NCBI GenBank assembly: GCA_009746045.1
Contig: RPFO01001706.1
Coordinates: 61,001-125,000, forward strand
Source: Mesostigma viride
Taxonomy: Eukaryota > Streptophyta > Mesostigmatophyceae > Mesostigmatales > Mesostigmataceae
Reading direction: 5' to 3'
Length of the DNA: 64,000 nucleotides
The position numbers and the translations under genes were made by a program. This document shows, one piece after another, positions 31,228 through 43,878 of this stretch; positions within the stretch are counted from its first letter, which is position 1, and every line of letters begins with the position of its first letter. Below the pieces are notes generated by a model. That model saw only the letters and a list, made by a program, of their open reading frames with translations. It did not search any database and was not told the origin of the DNA.

Positions 31228-34200
31228 GTGTGTGTGTGTGTGTGTCTTTTGTGTTGGTGTGCTTGTTGATGCAGGCTCCTGTGCCGCTTTTTGGTGCGCG
31301 TCCAAGGCGGGGTCGTTTCTCTCGCGTTCGGTGCATGATACGGCGCCGTTTGCCCCGACCACAGCGCTCAGCGTGGCGTCCCACTCGGTACTCGCGTGCT
31401 GTGCTGCAGCGCGGTCCTGGCCCGGCACGGCAATCACGACAGCAAAGGCGTAGGATGAGGGCTTCAGCTGCTGCCATGGGTTTATGTGCACGTCCCGTCA
31501 GAGGTGGTGGAGAACCGATGTACGATGGAGACTGCGAGATACCTTTGCCAGGGGAGGAAGACTTGTGCGAGGAGGTATGCGGCGCTTGATGCTACTATAT
31601 TCACATTCTGCACATGATCGTCTGTTTTGCTGATGCCTTTGTGTGGGAACGGCGTTTCTGACCATGGTTGGTGCCTTGCTGCCGTGCATTGGTCTCATCC
31701 ACAGGGCGGCGATTCCGACATGGGCGAACGTATCGATGTGACGGGAGATTGGGACGAGAGCTGCTGTGTATGTTTCTGCATGTCTGTTTTTTTAATTGCA
31801 TGTGTCATGCACATCCTTTGAGTTGCTGGTGTGGAGTTGATGCACCTCAAGCATACTCGTGATAGTGCCCCTCAAGCATACTCGTGTGCATTTACTCACA
31901 CGTGTTAGATAACCTGTACATGATTTGTATTCGTGTATCATGTACTGTCGTGGCAGGGTGTGCCCAGGTACGAACGTGTATCTTCACAACAGCACCGGCG
32001 CAGGAGGAGGAAGACACAGGTGCGTGAATGAAGCATCCTACGTGCTGGCCAGATGTAAAATAAACCTTGAGAAAAAAATTTCTTTGTTTAATTCATGTGT
32101 AAGCTGGTTGTTGCTAGTGGCAAAGGATGTTATGATGTTGATTGCAGCACGATTATATTATGTAATGGGTCGGTCCGTCTTGCTTCACCGATATCTGTCC
32201 TCTTTGCGCCATGCCCAGGCACCACGTGGATCGGATGCCCAAGCTTCATGCACATGTGGATCGCCACGTGTCGCAACAACTTCGACTCGAGGGTCAGGCC
32301 CAAGCGTCGCTGCACGTTCACCAGCATCACCATGGGCCGCATCGTCCCCACAGCCATTGGTATCGCCGTGTCACGCGATGGCTTCACCTGCAGCTGCAGT
32401 TCCACCTGCACCTGCACCTGAGCTTCAAGCAAGCAGAGCGCAATCATCTGCAACTCCTTGGCATCCACGTCGGGATCCCATAGGAGGGGGGCTGCCATCG
32501 TGCGCTATGGCTCGTGCTGGGGACCCTCGGCCTCGGGCGTACTTGTGCGTAGAACAAGCCGACTGCTTAGTTGGGAATCCATCTGCCTGGGTGGCCTTCG
32601 TCCGAGGTAAAATCGACGAGTTGGTGAACGCGGCGCCAGACAAGTTCAGTGACAACATTTATTATGCGGTGAGTGCAGTGTGATGGGGTTGTGTTCGTGG
32701 TCACTTTGCTGAGCTTGTGTCAGTGACATATGCGGCATGCTAAAACTAACATCGAGCGTTGCTTGATGGTGTGTTGTTCTCTGTCTTTCTCTTGCAGATG
32801 CTAATGCTGCAGGCAAGGGTGGGTCCTGTCGTGCCTTGGCCAAGGAGCGCTTCGGAAACGCTGTTGGTAGGTTGTGCTTTTGCTTGATGACTCATCTTCT
32901 TACCTTGCTTTAGTGTGAGTTGCTTGATGACTCATCTTCTTACCTTGCTTTAGTGTGAGTTGTTTTGTTGGTTTTGATGATACTATTTGGCATTCTCAAT
33001 GCACATCAGTGGTTTTGAACTTCTTGCGATCCTTTTGTGCAGGCGGAGGTCGCTGGGTACTGGGCACACGGGTTTGTCCAAGCTGCAACTGCACTGGTTG
33101 GCGATCCTCTACAATGCATGGCGACTCTGCAGTTTATGATGGGTATACTGCACGTCCGGAAATCGGAGTTTTCATGGGATGACTACTGCATGGCGGTAAG
33201 TTGAGCTGCAGTGATTATGCGATTGCTTGGTGTTTGACTTTGGTGATGATTACCTGTTGATCATTTATCGACAGAACATGATCTGTGCAGTAAGGACGAT
33301 GCCATTGACTTCTGAGTTCTACTGAGTGGTGGCTCTGCTTCATTATGGTGGTTGCCTTGCGGCAGGTTACTAGCATCCAGAACAATCTGCGGTATTGGGA
33401 AACACTGCGTGTCCAGATGGAAAGGCAGGGGTGTGACACGATGACTGCGCAACCGGTGGTCAATACGTCGGAAATACCTGTGGGCGTGCCTGCACAAGCG
33501 GGTGTCGTTGCACCACAAATGGGTGCACTACTTCCGACAGTGGTGAGTTTGTTTTTAAGGACTTGTGTATGTCAATGAAGGTAGCAGAATTTGCTTCACC
33601 TTTGCTAAGAGACCATTGTGGACCGTGGTTAAGGTTTCGTATTTTCCCTCTGTGACTGGGTGTCAATGCAGGTTTCTGGAAGGAAGTTCCAAAGTGCTTC
33701 CTCGTTTCTAGAAGCTGCCCTGGCATGCGATGGAACTGTGGGGGAGCGCTTGGTGACGGTGGAGCATTACCTGCGGATAGTGGAGGGACGCCGCGACGTG
33801 CTCTATGCTGCGGACTATGAATCTGCGGTGAGTGGCGTGCACCGTGCAAGTGCTTCATAGGTAACTGTTGCTTTTGTTATTGGATTGTCAGGATGTTGGT
33901 TTCTACGAAACGTTTAATATATAACAAGTCATTTTGTACGGTTTGTACGGTGGTGAGGTGCAGGTCACACAGCTGAAGGAGCTGTTGCGGTACTGGATGG
34001 AGAGGAGTGGAGGTCAGGTGGCAGAAACTGCACAAGGAGACTTCCGGGTGCTGCAACCGGCTGTACCGACACAAGTGTCGGTCGCTGCGTGTGCGACACC
34101 GATGGCCATGCCTGCACATGTCGCGAATGCATTGCCGCCAGGGCCGGAGGTGGACAAACCACAAATGGCTGCATCAGCTGCGATGACGGTGAGTTTGTAT

Positions 34201-37200
34201 TTTAGCGTTGCTAAAGTTCTTTATATATAGCTCTCTAATTGGATGTGAGTCCATCTTCGTAGCAGGCCCTCGCAGTCTTTGATTGAGAGCAGCCTCCTGA
34301 CTTTGCTGTGTTGTTATGCTCTACTGGTTGGTCTGCAGGTGGACGTGACCCGACTTACAACGGCGTCAGAGTTTGCGGATGCGGCTTTCACCGGCGCTGC
34401 GAATGTCTGGGAACGGCTGGCGCGCATCCAGTATCTGCTGAATGCATTGGAACAGGAGAAACACAGATTTTCCGCCAACAGTGTCGATGCAGCAGTAAGT
34501 GACTGTGTATATGTGCCACTTTGATCTCGCTTTGATGTTCTTTTCATGGCTGCATGCAGTGGGTACCATCTGGATACACGTGGGTGTATGCTGATAACGC
34601 TTGTTGTGTGACTTTCCTGCGTACAGATGAAAAGGCTGAAGAAGGCATTGCACCAGTGGGAAGAGAAATGGTCAAGTTTGGCTGAGATACACAAGCAGCG
34701 CTTACAGTCTGGATGTGCGGCGACCACGCCAGCTGGCAAGGTGCCTCTGCATGTGCCCCAAGCTGTGGTGGCAGCACAAGGAGTGGCGCGTGCGCGTGTG
34801 AGCCCAGCACCCGTTGGAGCACAAGAGGGCACGCCGGCATGTGTGGGTCCTGCGGCTGGTGTTGAGGTTAGTTCCACTGGCACTGTGTCCTGTTGTGTAT
34901 GCTATAGTGCGGTGTGTGGTTTGTCAAGTGCTTGAGTTTCATCAGCACGCAGTGTATGATTTTATTTCCTCTGTTTGATGTTGTATGGTTTGTGACATGA
35001 TGAATGTTGGACTCTAACTTTCATAAGTGTCCCTTTTGCTCTGTGGTGTATCGATGCAGGACGAGGACACGCTGGCTTTCAAAACAGCTGTTGACTTTGT
35101 GGATTACGCAAAAAGCTTCTCTCGTAGAAGGGGGATGCTGGTGGAAGAGAAGATCGCCCGGCTGGAGTCGCTCTTGGAAGAATTACAGCGGTGGAATTTG
35201 CATAAAACTGATGCACAAACGACCACACAGCGAGACATGGCGGTAAGCTGTTTTTATCACAACTTGTTTAGTATCTGGGATAGCCCAGTCTGCAATGGCA
35301 GTTTTCTTTTGTTATTTTTGTTTGATCCTCCACTCTTCGGCTGTTGCTTTACTTCGTGTGCATATGACAACAATGCCGTGAATTTACTGTTTATGAACTT
35401 TGTGTTTGTAGGTGAGGACATTGCAGAAGATGCTGGACCGTCGACAGGGGCGTCAATCTTCGGCGCATGGGAGACCAAGCGGCACTGCTGAGGTGTGGCC
35501 ATATATGCTTACCACTTGTGGTCTTTATAGTTGGCGTTTGTCCAAAGCGTACCAATGTTTATTGGATTAAACTTAGTTGATTTTTTTCTTTAATGACCGG
35601 TCATGTGCTTTTGCAGGATGTTGCGTGCGAACCCGGTGCGACGTTGGCCTACGTGCGCGCGGCGGAGGCCTTTTGTCGTGGCAACGTACACTCGGTTGAG
35701 GAACAGATCGAATACCTGCAGTCGTTGGTGAACGAGGTTCGACGTCGGGATGATTTCACTGACGAGCAACGTCGGACCCTGGTGAGTTGTTTTTCCGTCC
35801 CCTGCAACTGTCAATTTCGCTTCTTTTCTATGTATTGTGATTCTTGCTGTCGCTGTGTAATAACCATGTCAATTTTGGAATGTTGTGGACTCATTGCAGG
35901 GAAAAACTGTGTTGGACATGATTAACGCGAGGGTGCAACCTGCAGTTCCTGGGATAATTCGCGAGTCAGCGGTAAGCACATGCGTTCAGTGGTTTCTGGT
36001 TTGTGTTATCATACAAGGACGGTCATTATCGTTAGTTGTATAGCATTTTTATGCAGTCATATCACTGTGGCATCAATGTGTTTGCACATTTGTCTTCGCA
36101 GTGTTTACATTAGTCTGTGACAGCTACGCCATGTTCACCTCACATTCTTGTTGTCCTGTCGCATGAGCAGGATGGTGCTGGTGTGCAAGCACAGGCAGAT
36201 GCGGGGCGGCGTGATGCTGTTGTCAACAAGTTGAATGCGCAGCGAAGGCGGAAGCGTGACAGTCATTTGCGACAAACAAAGCAGAGGACTGCAAGTGGTG
36301 CACAGCATACGCGAGGCAAGAAGGATGTGAGGACAGATGACAATGACGCCGATGACAGCGAGGGGGCTGATGTCGACAGCGATGAGTGGATGGACATCGA
36401 TGCCGACGGCAGCGTGAGGAGCACCGGTGACGGGGAGCGCATCGACCCGGTTGAGGCAGGCAGCCCGGGCTTGTCACCACCTGGCAGTGATGGGAAGCGA
36501 GCTGTTGACGATACGGCACCTGTGACCGCGGAGACGCATCGGCAGAAGAAGAAGAGGGTGAGCTTTTCTGAGGTTATGTCACTTACTTGTGTGCCATGCT
36601 GAAGATTGCACCTGGTTTGGTATCGCGGTGATGGGCAGGGCATCGCCCAGTGTTTGCATCGAAGGCACTGCCGTGCGCTGTTCATAAGAGCCATACCATA
36701 ATCTCATACTACACTATTATGTCGTATCATGTGTTCCATTTATCGCATTGTTCATTTTTGTGCTGGTTTTGGTTGTTGACGAAGCAGGAAAACGACGAGA
36801 TGAAGAAGTTCGGCATGACGCTCGCTGAGGTGCGTCGGCTCTCGCGTTGCTTGGACACGGGCGACTATGCTGGCTTCGGAATGCGGCCGTTCAAGCTGCG
36901 ACCGCTGACCGACGACCCGAGCGCCGCGCATCCGTACTCACTCGATGAGCACCGCGAGCAAAGCAAGTGCCCCAAGTGCCATGCGCCCATGTTCAAGGAG
37001 GAGGAGCCCAAGCGTAGCCGCTGCTGCTCGAAAGGCAAGGCAAAGGTGTTGGAGCCGAACCTGAATCTCATCATCGAGAAGCGCAGGCGGCGGGAGCGGC
37101 TGCTGGCTGAGGCGAACGCCGATGAACGCGAGCTCGCGTGCAACGAGCTGACCCACCAGGAAGAGATGCTGTGGCAGATCCACTGCAACCCGACGAACGT

Positions 37201-38337
37201 GGCGCTGTGGATCAGGTACAGTGTTGGCATGAGCACTGCTTACTACGTGTCTGTGTGTATTGACGCATGGACTGTGCGGGCATGTCATGCGCCCTTATAG
37301 TGCATGAGCTATGCTCAAATTTTCTTCACCACACTCGTGCTGCGGAAGCTATGCTGAATTTTTTTCACCACGCTTGAGGCTTGAGCTATGAGCCTTGGGG
37401 CATGGGATGCGGCAAACAGGCGGGCAGGGAGCCAGCCACATCCACATGATTAGGGGCCAGACAGCAATCAGGGGCACCGCGGGCCCACTTATGCATGCTA
37501 GCCACACCCCTCACCAACGTACGCATGCCAGCCACCCCTGACACCCACGCACGCATGGCAGCCATCCCCATGCCCACGCACGCATGCCAGCCAACCCCCT
37601 CAGCAACGTGCGCATGCGAGCCACCCGCGGCACCCACGCACGCATGCCAGCCCCCCCCCAAACCCTTGCGGTGCGGAAGCTATGCTGAATTTTTTTTCAC
37701 CAGCCTAGGCTGAAGTGGGTTGTGCCTTGTATTGCACCCTGACACATCGTCCCCGCCAATGTATTTTTGAACATGCATCAGGTATGGGCGGATGATCAAC
37801 CAGTTTTTCGCCGTGGCACGCGTCGTAGCGAGCGGGCGCATCGGGGATTCGGTCAAGAACAAGGGGGCGTGCGTGCTCGAGCTGCACGGCCAGACCGTCG
37901 AGCGCATCAAGCCGATCATCCGGGACGGCGTGCACGTCAACAACGACTTCTTCTTCTTGCTGGACAAGCCGGGAAAGGACGAGGCGCAGGAGGACGTGTT
38001 GAAACGGTGAGGGGTGCGGCAGTCGCCGGTTTTAGCGAGTGCACGTTGTGATGTGTGATGGGGTGATTCTTTGGGGTGAGGCGGCTGACGGTGTCTGTGA
38101 GTGCGGATGCGCGTACCTTTGTGGCTTCCTGCTCCGCAGGTGCGAGGTGAAAGAGCGAGACCCCAACCTGCGGAAGCTGCTGGACCTTCTGGAGGAGTAC
38201 CTGCTCACCTACAACCCGTTGCTGCAGCAGTTCGCACGGCAGGCGACCGAGGAGTTGGAGCAGCGGCAGGCGTCCGTAGAGGTGGCGGGACAGTTCTCGC
38301 CGGAGGTGCACGCGCCAGAGATCTTCCTGCTGCCCAG
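30104..38337 (+). CDS. Helitron-encoded protein with Helitron N-terminal domain, H1 copy (3' part missing)
   Basis: Phase-consistent exons: 30104-30151, 30330-30506, 30663-30726, 30879-31053, 31275-31574, 31705-31767, 31957-32019, 32219-32668, 32798-32866, 33043-33195, (33275-33289), 33366-33542, 33672-33827, 33964-34188, 34339-34494, 34627-34866, 35060-35242, 35412-35492, 35617-35781, 35900-35971, 36171-36557, 36788-37215, 37782-38006, 38140-38337. Hydrophobic segments come first (IMVALSIAAIVIVAEIA; AAVGTVGWYILLGFW), then an Arg-rich part and several helical exons. An acidic exon with KKKR follows (36171-36557). Last comes the Helitron domain: CPKCHAPMFKEEE, CCSKGKAKV, CVLELHGQTVERI, LLTYNPLLQQFARQATEE. 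This matches the C..C, CC..GK, .HGQ. and NP...FR.A landmarks of Helitron N-terminal regions. The last exon ends at a good donor (AG|GTGGGT), so more exons are expected; Rep and helicase parts are absent here. The first exon is damaged. Confidence 0.72.
31180..31252 (+). repeat. (GT)n microsatellite in an H1 intron
   Basis: An interrupted GT run just after a donor region in the H1 gene; H5 lacks it at the same intron (58197-58310). Confidence 0.9.
32879..32960 (+). repeat. 41-bp tandem duplication in an H1 intron
   Basis: The block TTGCTTGATGACTCATCTTC and on to TTAGTGTGAGT occurs twice in a row; H5 has it once at about 59796-59832. Confidence 0.85.
37486..37665 (+). repeat. 30-bp GCATGC minisatellite, H1 array 1
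   Basis: About six units of the form CACCCACGCACGCATGCCAG plus CCACCCC lie inside the intron before exon 37782. Copies of a ~45-bp element (AATTTTCTTCACCACNCTTG type) flank it at 37313-37375 and 37672-37702. Confidence 0.9.
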
Positions 38338-38411
38338 GTGGGTGGGACATGGGTACGGGCCCCACCCTTGGCTGCGTTTGTCGCTAGCGACAGTGCTCTG
38401 CTGCATGCATC

Positions 38412-38868
38412 ATTTTCTACACCGCCCTTACTTATGTTGCGGGAGCCATGCATGCATTCCTGCCATCCCCCCCCACACCCACGCATGCATGCCAGCCACC
38501 CCCCAAACCCACGCACGCATGCCAGCCCCCTCCCAAACCCACGCACGCATGCCAGCCAACCCCACACCCACGCACGCATGTCAGCCCCCCCCACAGCCAC
38601 GCATGCATGCCAGCCCCCCCGCAAACCCACACACGCTTGCCCCCCCGCCCCTACATGCACGCATGCATGGCAGCCCCCCCACAAACCCACTTATGCATGC
38701 CAGCCATCCCCGTCACCAACGTACGCATGCGCCCCCCCCCACACCCACGCACGCATGCCAGCCCGCCCCGGCCCACATGCATGCATGGAAGCTCCCCCCC
38801 ACACCCTCGCATGCATGGCAGCCACCCCACAAACCCACGCATGGCACTACAATACGGTTCGTAGGAGA
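38412..38868 (+). repeat. 30-bp GCATGC minisatellite, H1 array 2
   Basis: The array follows the last visible exon of the H1 gene by about 90 bp and has about 14 units. Bases 38412-38434 just before it are identical to the 23 bases flanking the 5' end of H2 (39825-39847). Confidence 0.9.
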
Positions 38869-39324
38869 CGCGAAATGAGTGAGAATGTTACCCGAGCGGT
38901 AACGAGGATTTGCACCGTTGATTTTAACATATGTTTCTTTTTTTGCGCCATTTGGCGAGCATCGACTGGAGCCTGAACCTAGCGGGGGGAATCGTGCGGG
39001 GGAATCTTGCGGGGGAATCTTGCGGGGAAAAATTCCGAACGTGATTTTAGCGAAGTCCTACTACACTTTGCTTGGTACACGGTACTACAGTTTCGTCACT
39101 GAAAATTTTCTGTAGTTGCGTTGGTTTTTCGTACGTTCCGCTGAAATTTTTGTGTTCAGTGCCCAGATCACAATTTGATCCGGGCGCAAAATGATTGGCT
39201 GTACGGTACGAACCAAAAACGAAATTTTAGTATCTAAGTTCCGCAGCGCTTGCTGAATTTGCCCCGGAAGCCCGGGGGCACTTTCCCCGCTGAAAAAGGT
39301 GTCCGCGGAAGCGTATTGTAGTGG
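38869..39324. other. Unique stretch between H1 minisatellites
   Basis: No gene or known repeat is seen, apart from a short tandem GTGCGGGGGAATCTTGCGGG pattern near 38990-39030. Confidence 0.45.
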
Positions 39325-39495
39325 GATGCCAGCCACCCCCCACATGCACGTGCATGCCAGCCACCCCCCACACCCACGTACGCATGCCAGCCACCCCCCA
39401 CACCCACGCACGCATGGCAGCCACCTCACGAACCTAGGCACACATTCCAGCCACCCCCTAAACCCACGCATGCATGGCAGCTCCCCACCACACCC
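39325..39495 (+). repeat. 30-bp GCATGC minisatellite, H1 array 3
   Basis: About five units lead into the shared Helitron tail that starts near AATGGACAGGGCTAGCCTGC (39499). Confidence 0.9.
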
Positions 39496-40789
39496 ACGAA
39501 TGGACAGGGCTAGCCTGCCACGCCCCACGGTCGCGCACAAGGGCACTATCGAGTCATGTACAAAACATTGTCAACATGAAGTCATAGTGGGCATGACCGA
39601 TGGTGCATGTGTTTACAAAGGATTGCCACTCAATGAATGATGAACATGGTAGTTTGCATGGAAGTGTTTGGTCGCTATGGCTGCCGCTTGCAAAAAGCGG
39701 TACCGACATTGTGTCCTGCATGGCATAGCTGCATTGTGAGTTTCAGTTGTTAGGAAGTAATGAGTAAGGAAATACTTGCATGCAATTTTCTTCTCCGCCC
39801 TTATGGCGCGGGAGCTATGCCAAAATTTTCTACACCGCCCTTACTTATCCCCTTCTAGTGACTACGATTAACCCCAACGCAAAAGTTTGGCGAACCGTGA
39901 GGCCCGAAAAGTGGCCCGTACGAAAACCGCGAGCGCAGGGCGGCCGATAGTCAGGGCGATCCGGGGATCCGCGGTGGCGCCCAATCGGAGCAGTTGCCCG
40001 AAAAGTGGCAAACTGGGGAGATCGAGTGTCCACCTTTCCTGAACGGGCCTGAAACGGCCGTTACGTCCAGATCCGGTTCAGCACTTTTGCGGGCAGGTGG
40101 GAGGCCAGCCAATGGCCGCGGCCAGATAAAAATACGGAACCCGGCACGATGTCGGCTTGTTGCGAGGCCGTCAAACTCTTCGCACGAAGCATCTCTAACC
40201 AAACAAGCCGGCGTAGGTTAACGCTTCTGTGACGCGGAAGTACAACAACTCGGAGTATAGAACCCGCCGTCCTCGAGTTTCGTAGCGTTCAGTGAGACAA
40301 GTCGACGGAACGTCCAGAAAATGTTTTGAAACCGTAAGACGTTGGCCGTTATGGCCGTTTTCCTGTCCGCATTTCGTTCAGAAACCGTTTCACTGAGTTG
40401 TTCCGCATCACTTTTCGATTCAGACCGAAGGTATAGTCTGAACATGATGTGACTGATATTTATTCTAAAATTATACGCAAATGTTTAGTTGGAGGAGTGG
40501 AGAGTAGTATGATGCTTGCTGGACGAATTTCTGCCACATTCCGTACTTACCAAGCTGGAAACAAAGGACTTGGGAGGATTTTCAAGTGGGTAGTACGCGG
40601 TGCTGGACCGCCTGGACGCGCCCAAGCAATCGAACGTGCATAAACCAGGACTGCGAGGGGGCGAGGGGGCGACATGCTGCGACAGCACTTAATTTCCTGC
40701 TGGCTGGGGATGGCGTCCAACGCTGCCTGGAAAATTGGGGATGGACAATGCGTGGGCATTGCTTTTATAGCGTTCAATGTTCCATTTCG

Positions 40790-41690
40790 ATGCGTACCTT
40801 TGAATTGTTTCTGATCTGGCTGGCCGTCGGTGGGCAGTCACGTGCGTGGGAGAGGTTCGGGGCGCTATGGCCTGCTGCGATAGCTAGCGACCTGGAAATG
40901 GAATGTCGTTGTAGATTTAGGTATTATGTTATCGTGCTTCTTTGCTTGACGTATTGGGTGCCTAGTGAAATCAGTTTGCTGTTCGTGGAAGGCGTGGGTG
41001 TGGCCGACGAGTTTCTGTTGTCGTCACACAATATTGGAATGAACGCTGGATTTGTTGCCACGGGACGTACGCTGGCGATGCCGATGGTGAGTCGTTTGTT
41101 TCGATGGCCGGGCTAGTGCCTGCCCTCTTTCTGATGCGTTTCCTCGGTTGCGTTGTTTCCATTTGGCCGAATTCACGTAGTCGCAGCGAAGACATAGCGT
41201 AGCAAGGGTCTGCGTTTCATTTTCTTAGCCGTGCAGGACGCCATCTTCATGGTCCTTCGGGTTTCCCGTGTCAACGTCCGTTGCCAGAGGATCTGTGATG
41301 ATTTTTTTCTGGAATATACTGGGCGGTGAAAGCCCCTGTGGATGCTTGCCTGGTCATGAGTTTAGGGCGTCATTTACTGCTGTACTCGCTGATATTCATG
41401 GTGCTTACTGCGTAAGATAATCCGCCTTGCTTCGCGCGTGGATTTTCACTGGGCTGAAGAGCGCGTCTGGTAACATGTTTACGTGGTGTATAAGGTGATC
41501 AATCAACCATTTGTTCATAGAAGGTGTGACCGTAGAAGGTGTTTTATATTTCTTCATCAAGCAAGTCAAAAGTAATCTCCACTGGCTTACAACCTGAATC
41601 TTGCTTTGCTGGGTCTGCTGTGTTCCTGTCTCATTGTGCAGGCTATCCCCTTGGTTGACCAACCAGGTGATTTGTGGTGCCAGCGGGGCC
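40790..41690 (+). CDS. Unknown spliced gene carried by H2
   Basis: The best model has exon A 40790-41086 (opens MRTFELFLIWLAVGGQSR; VIVLLCLTYWVPSEISLLFV; ends GRTLAMPM), exon B 41237-41411 (DAIFMVLRVSRVNVRCQRIC) and exon C from 41643 (AIPLVDQPGDLWCQRGHI), with GT-AG borders. Further upstream exons are possible near 40497. One extra T in the T-run at 41305 breaks exon B relative to H4. The product has one or two hydrophobic stretches; I recognise no family. Conservation of the exon borders in H2, H3 and H4 supports a real gene once captured or owned by the Helitron. Confidence 0.5.
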
Positions 41691-41964
41691 ATATTGGTTT
41701 TCTTCTCATTTTCCATCCGTGGCAACGGACCGCATGGGCGGGCGGGAGGGCAGAGAGGGCAGGGCAGGGCAGGCCAGGCGAGGCAGGAAAGGCTGCAAGG
41801 GTATGCAGCACAGGTAGGCTGGCAGGCAAGGGCCATGGGGCATGAGACATGGCGCTTGAGCTACGAGCCTTGCGGCATGGGGTTTGGGGATGGGGAAAAC
41901 AGGAGGGCAGGCAGCCAGCCACATCCACATGATTAGGGGCCAGACAGCAATCAGGGGCACCGCG

Positions 41965-43268
41965 GGCCCACTTATGCATGCCAGGCACCCCACCAACCCA
42001 CGCACGCATGCCAGCCACCCCCATGCCCACGCACGCATGCCAGCCACCCCCCCCCCCACACACAAACCCACTTATGCATGCCAGCCACCCCCCACACCCA
42101 CGTACGCATGCCAGCCACCCCCCACACCCACGCACGCATGGCAGCCACCCCACGAACCCAGGCACGCATGCCAGCCCCCCCCTCAAGCCACGCATGCATG
42201 GCAGCCCACCACCACACCCACGCATGCATGCCACTCCCCCCCACACCCACGCACGCATGCCAGCCACCCCCCATACCCACGTACGCCCCCCCCACACCCA
42301 CGCACGCATGCCAGCCCCCCCCTCATGCACGCATGCATGCCAGCCACCCCACAAACCCACGCATGGATGCCAGCCCCCCCCACATGCATGCATGCTTGCC
42401 AGCCACCCCACATGCAAACAAGCCCCCCCCACATGCATGCTTGCATTCCAGCCACCCCCACACCCACGCACGCATGCCAGCCACCCCACGAGCCCACGCA
42501 TGCATGCCAGCCACCCCCCACATGCACGCATGGATGCCAGCCACCCGCCACATGCACATGCATGCCAGCCACCCCCCACACCCACGTACGCATGCCAGCC
42601 ACCCCCCACACCCACGCACGCATGGCAGCCCACCCCACGAACCCAGGCACGCATGCCAGCCCCCCCTAAACCCACGCACGCATGGCAGCCCACCCCCAAA
42701 CCCAGGCACGCATGCCAGCCACCCCCATACCCACGCACTTATGTCAGCCCCCCCCCACACACACGCATGCATGCCAGCCCCCCCCCAAACCCACACACGC
42801 GTGCCAGCCCCCCCCCACATGCACGCATGCATGCCAGCCACCCCACAAACCCACTTATGCATGCCAGCCACCCCCGTCACCAACGTACGCATGCCGTCCC
42901 CCCCCACACCCACGCATGCATGCCAGCCTGCCCCGCCCCACATGCGTCCATGGCAGCTCCCCCCCACACCCACGCATGCATGCTAGCCACCCCACAAACC
43001 CATGCACGCATGCCAGCCACCCCCAGACCCACGCACGCATGCCACCCCCCCACAAACCCACGCATGCATGCCAGCCACCCCCCACATGCACGCATGCATG
43101 ACAGCCACCCCCCACATGCACGTGCATGCCAGCCACCCCCCACACCCACATACGCATGCCAGCCACCCCCCACACCCACGCACGCATGGCAGCCACCCCC
43201 CACAGCCACGCACGCATGCCAGCCCCCCCCTCAAGCCACGCATGCATGGCAGCTCCCCACCACACCCA
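41965..43268 (+). repeat. 30-bp GCATGC minisatellite, H2 array
   Basis: About 43 units of CCACCCC(CC)ACACCCACGCACGCATGCCAG type with variants (CACATGCACG, CACAAACCCACG). Reading frames of several hundred codons cross it in all frames and both strands because the units lack stops; they are not genes. Confidence 0.93.
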
Positions 43269-43878
43269 CGAATGGACAGGGCTGGCCTGCCGCACCCCAC
43301 GGTCGCGCACAAGGGCACTGTCGAGTCATGTACAAAACTTTGTCTACATGAAGTCATAGTGGGCATTACCGATGGTGCCTGTGTTTACAAAGGATTGCCA
43401 CTCAATGAATATTAATGAATGATGAACATGGGAGTTTGCATGGAAGTGTTTGGTCGTTATGGCTGCCGCTTGCAAAAAGCGGTACCCACATTGTGTCCTG
43501 CATGGCATAGCTTCATAGTTGTTATTGCATAGCATAGTTGTTAGGAAGTAATGAGTAAGGAAATACTTGCATGCAATGAACGGCGACGTCTCACAATATA
43601 CGGTACTGTTCGGACTGGGTTGATGTACTAGTAGTAGTAGGACGCGTGCTGGACGTGCCCGTGAGGGACGGAGCGTGGGATCGACGGAGCGGCGGGCCGG
43701 CGCGAGCGCGCACGATGGGAAGCCCCCAAAGGAAGGCCGCCGAGCGTTCGCCCCCCGGCGTAGTGACCGGGCCGGTCGGCGGGCTCAACCCGGCGGGTCG
43801 AAGCTTTCGGCGGAGGCCTCAGGGCCCCTGGTGGCGTAGTGCGTCCGAATAAGTGGGGGGCCTTGGCCCCCCCACTAG
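43266..43878 (+). repeat. Helitron 3' tail (H2) with terminal hairpin
   Basis: About 610 bp are shared with H3 and H4: a block from GACAGGGCTGGCCTGCC through TTGCATGCAATGAACGGCGA, then a GC-rich last 250 bp and the hairpin. H1 has only the first half. Confidence 0.75.

Larger units (their letters stand above)
27963..39847 (+). mobile_element. Helitron H1, 5' end intact, 3' end not seen
   Basis: It begins TCCCCCTCTAGTGACTACG immediately after an A, as canonical Helitrons insert between A and T. The first ~800 bp match the 5' ends of H2-H5, with a local duplication of about 115 bp near 28395-28625. It then carries a many-exon gene with a Helitron N-terminal domain. Minisatellites follow at 37.5, 38.4 and 39.3 kb, and then the first 290 bp of the shared Helitron tail (39500-39785). 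That tail stops before the terminal hairpin. H2 begins at 39848, so H1's own 3' end was deleted or lies beyond the nested array and outside the window. Confidence 0.75.
39848..43878 (+). mobile_element. Helitron H2 (4031 bp, both ends present)
   Basis: The 5' end TCCCCTTCTAGTGACTACG follows an A at 39847. The 3' end is a GC-rich hairpin at 43853-43875 (stem GTGGGGGGCC/GGCCCCCCCAC) whose last C opens the terminal CTAG (43875-43878). The next base pair, TC, starts H3. The order inside is promoter region, short spliced gene (40790-41690), minisatellite, then a 600-bp tail. No Rep or helicase: non-autonomous. Confidence 0.75.

Noticed and set aside
32219-32668. A stand-alone Ser/Pro/Ala-rich protein beginning at an ATG near 31939
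   Set aside because: The frame is one phase-0 exon of the Helitron gene (32219-32668); the upstream part is intron with a clear CCCAG acceptor, and H5 shows the same border.
41405-41709. Minus-strand open frame conserved in H2, H3 and H4 (opens MAPLAPQITWLVNQGD)
   Set aside because: It overlaps plus-strand exons and intron with good splice sites, and differences among copies change many amino acids, as expected for a shadow frame.
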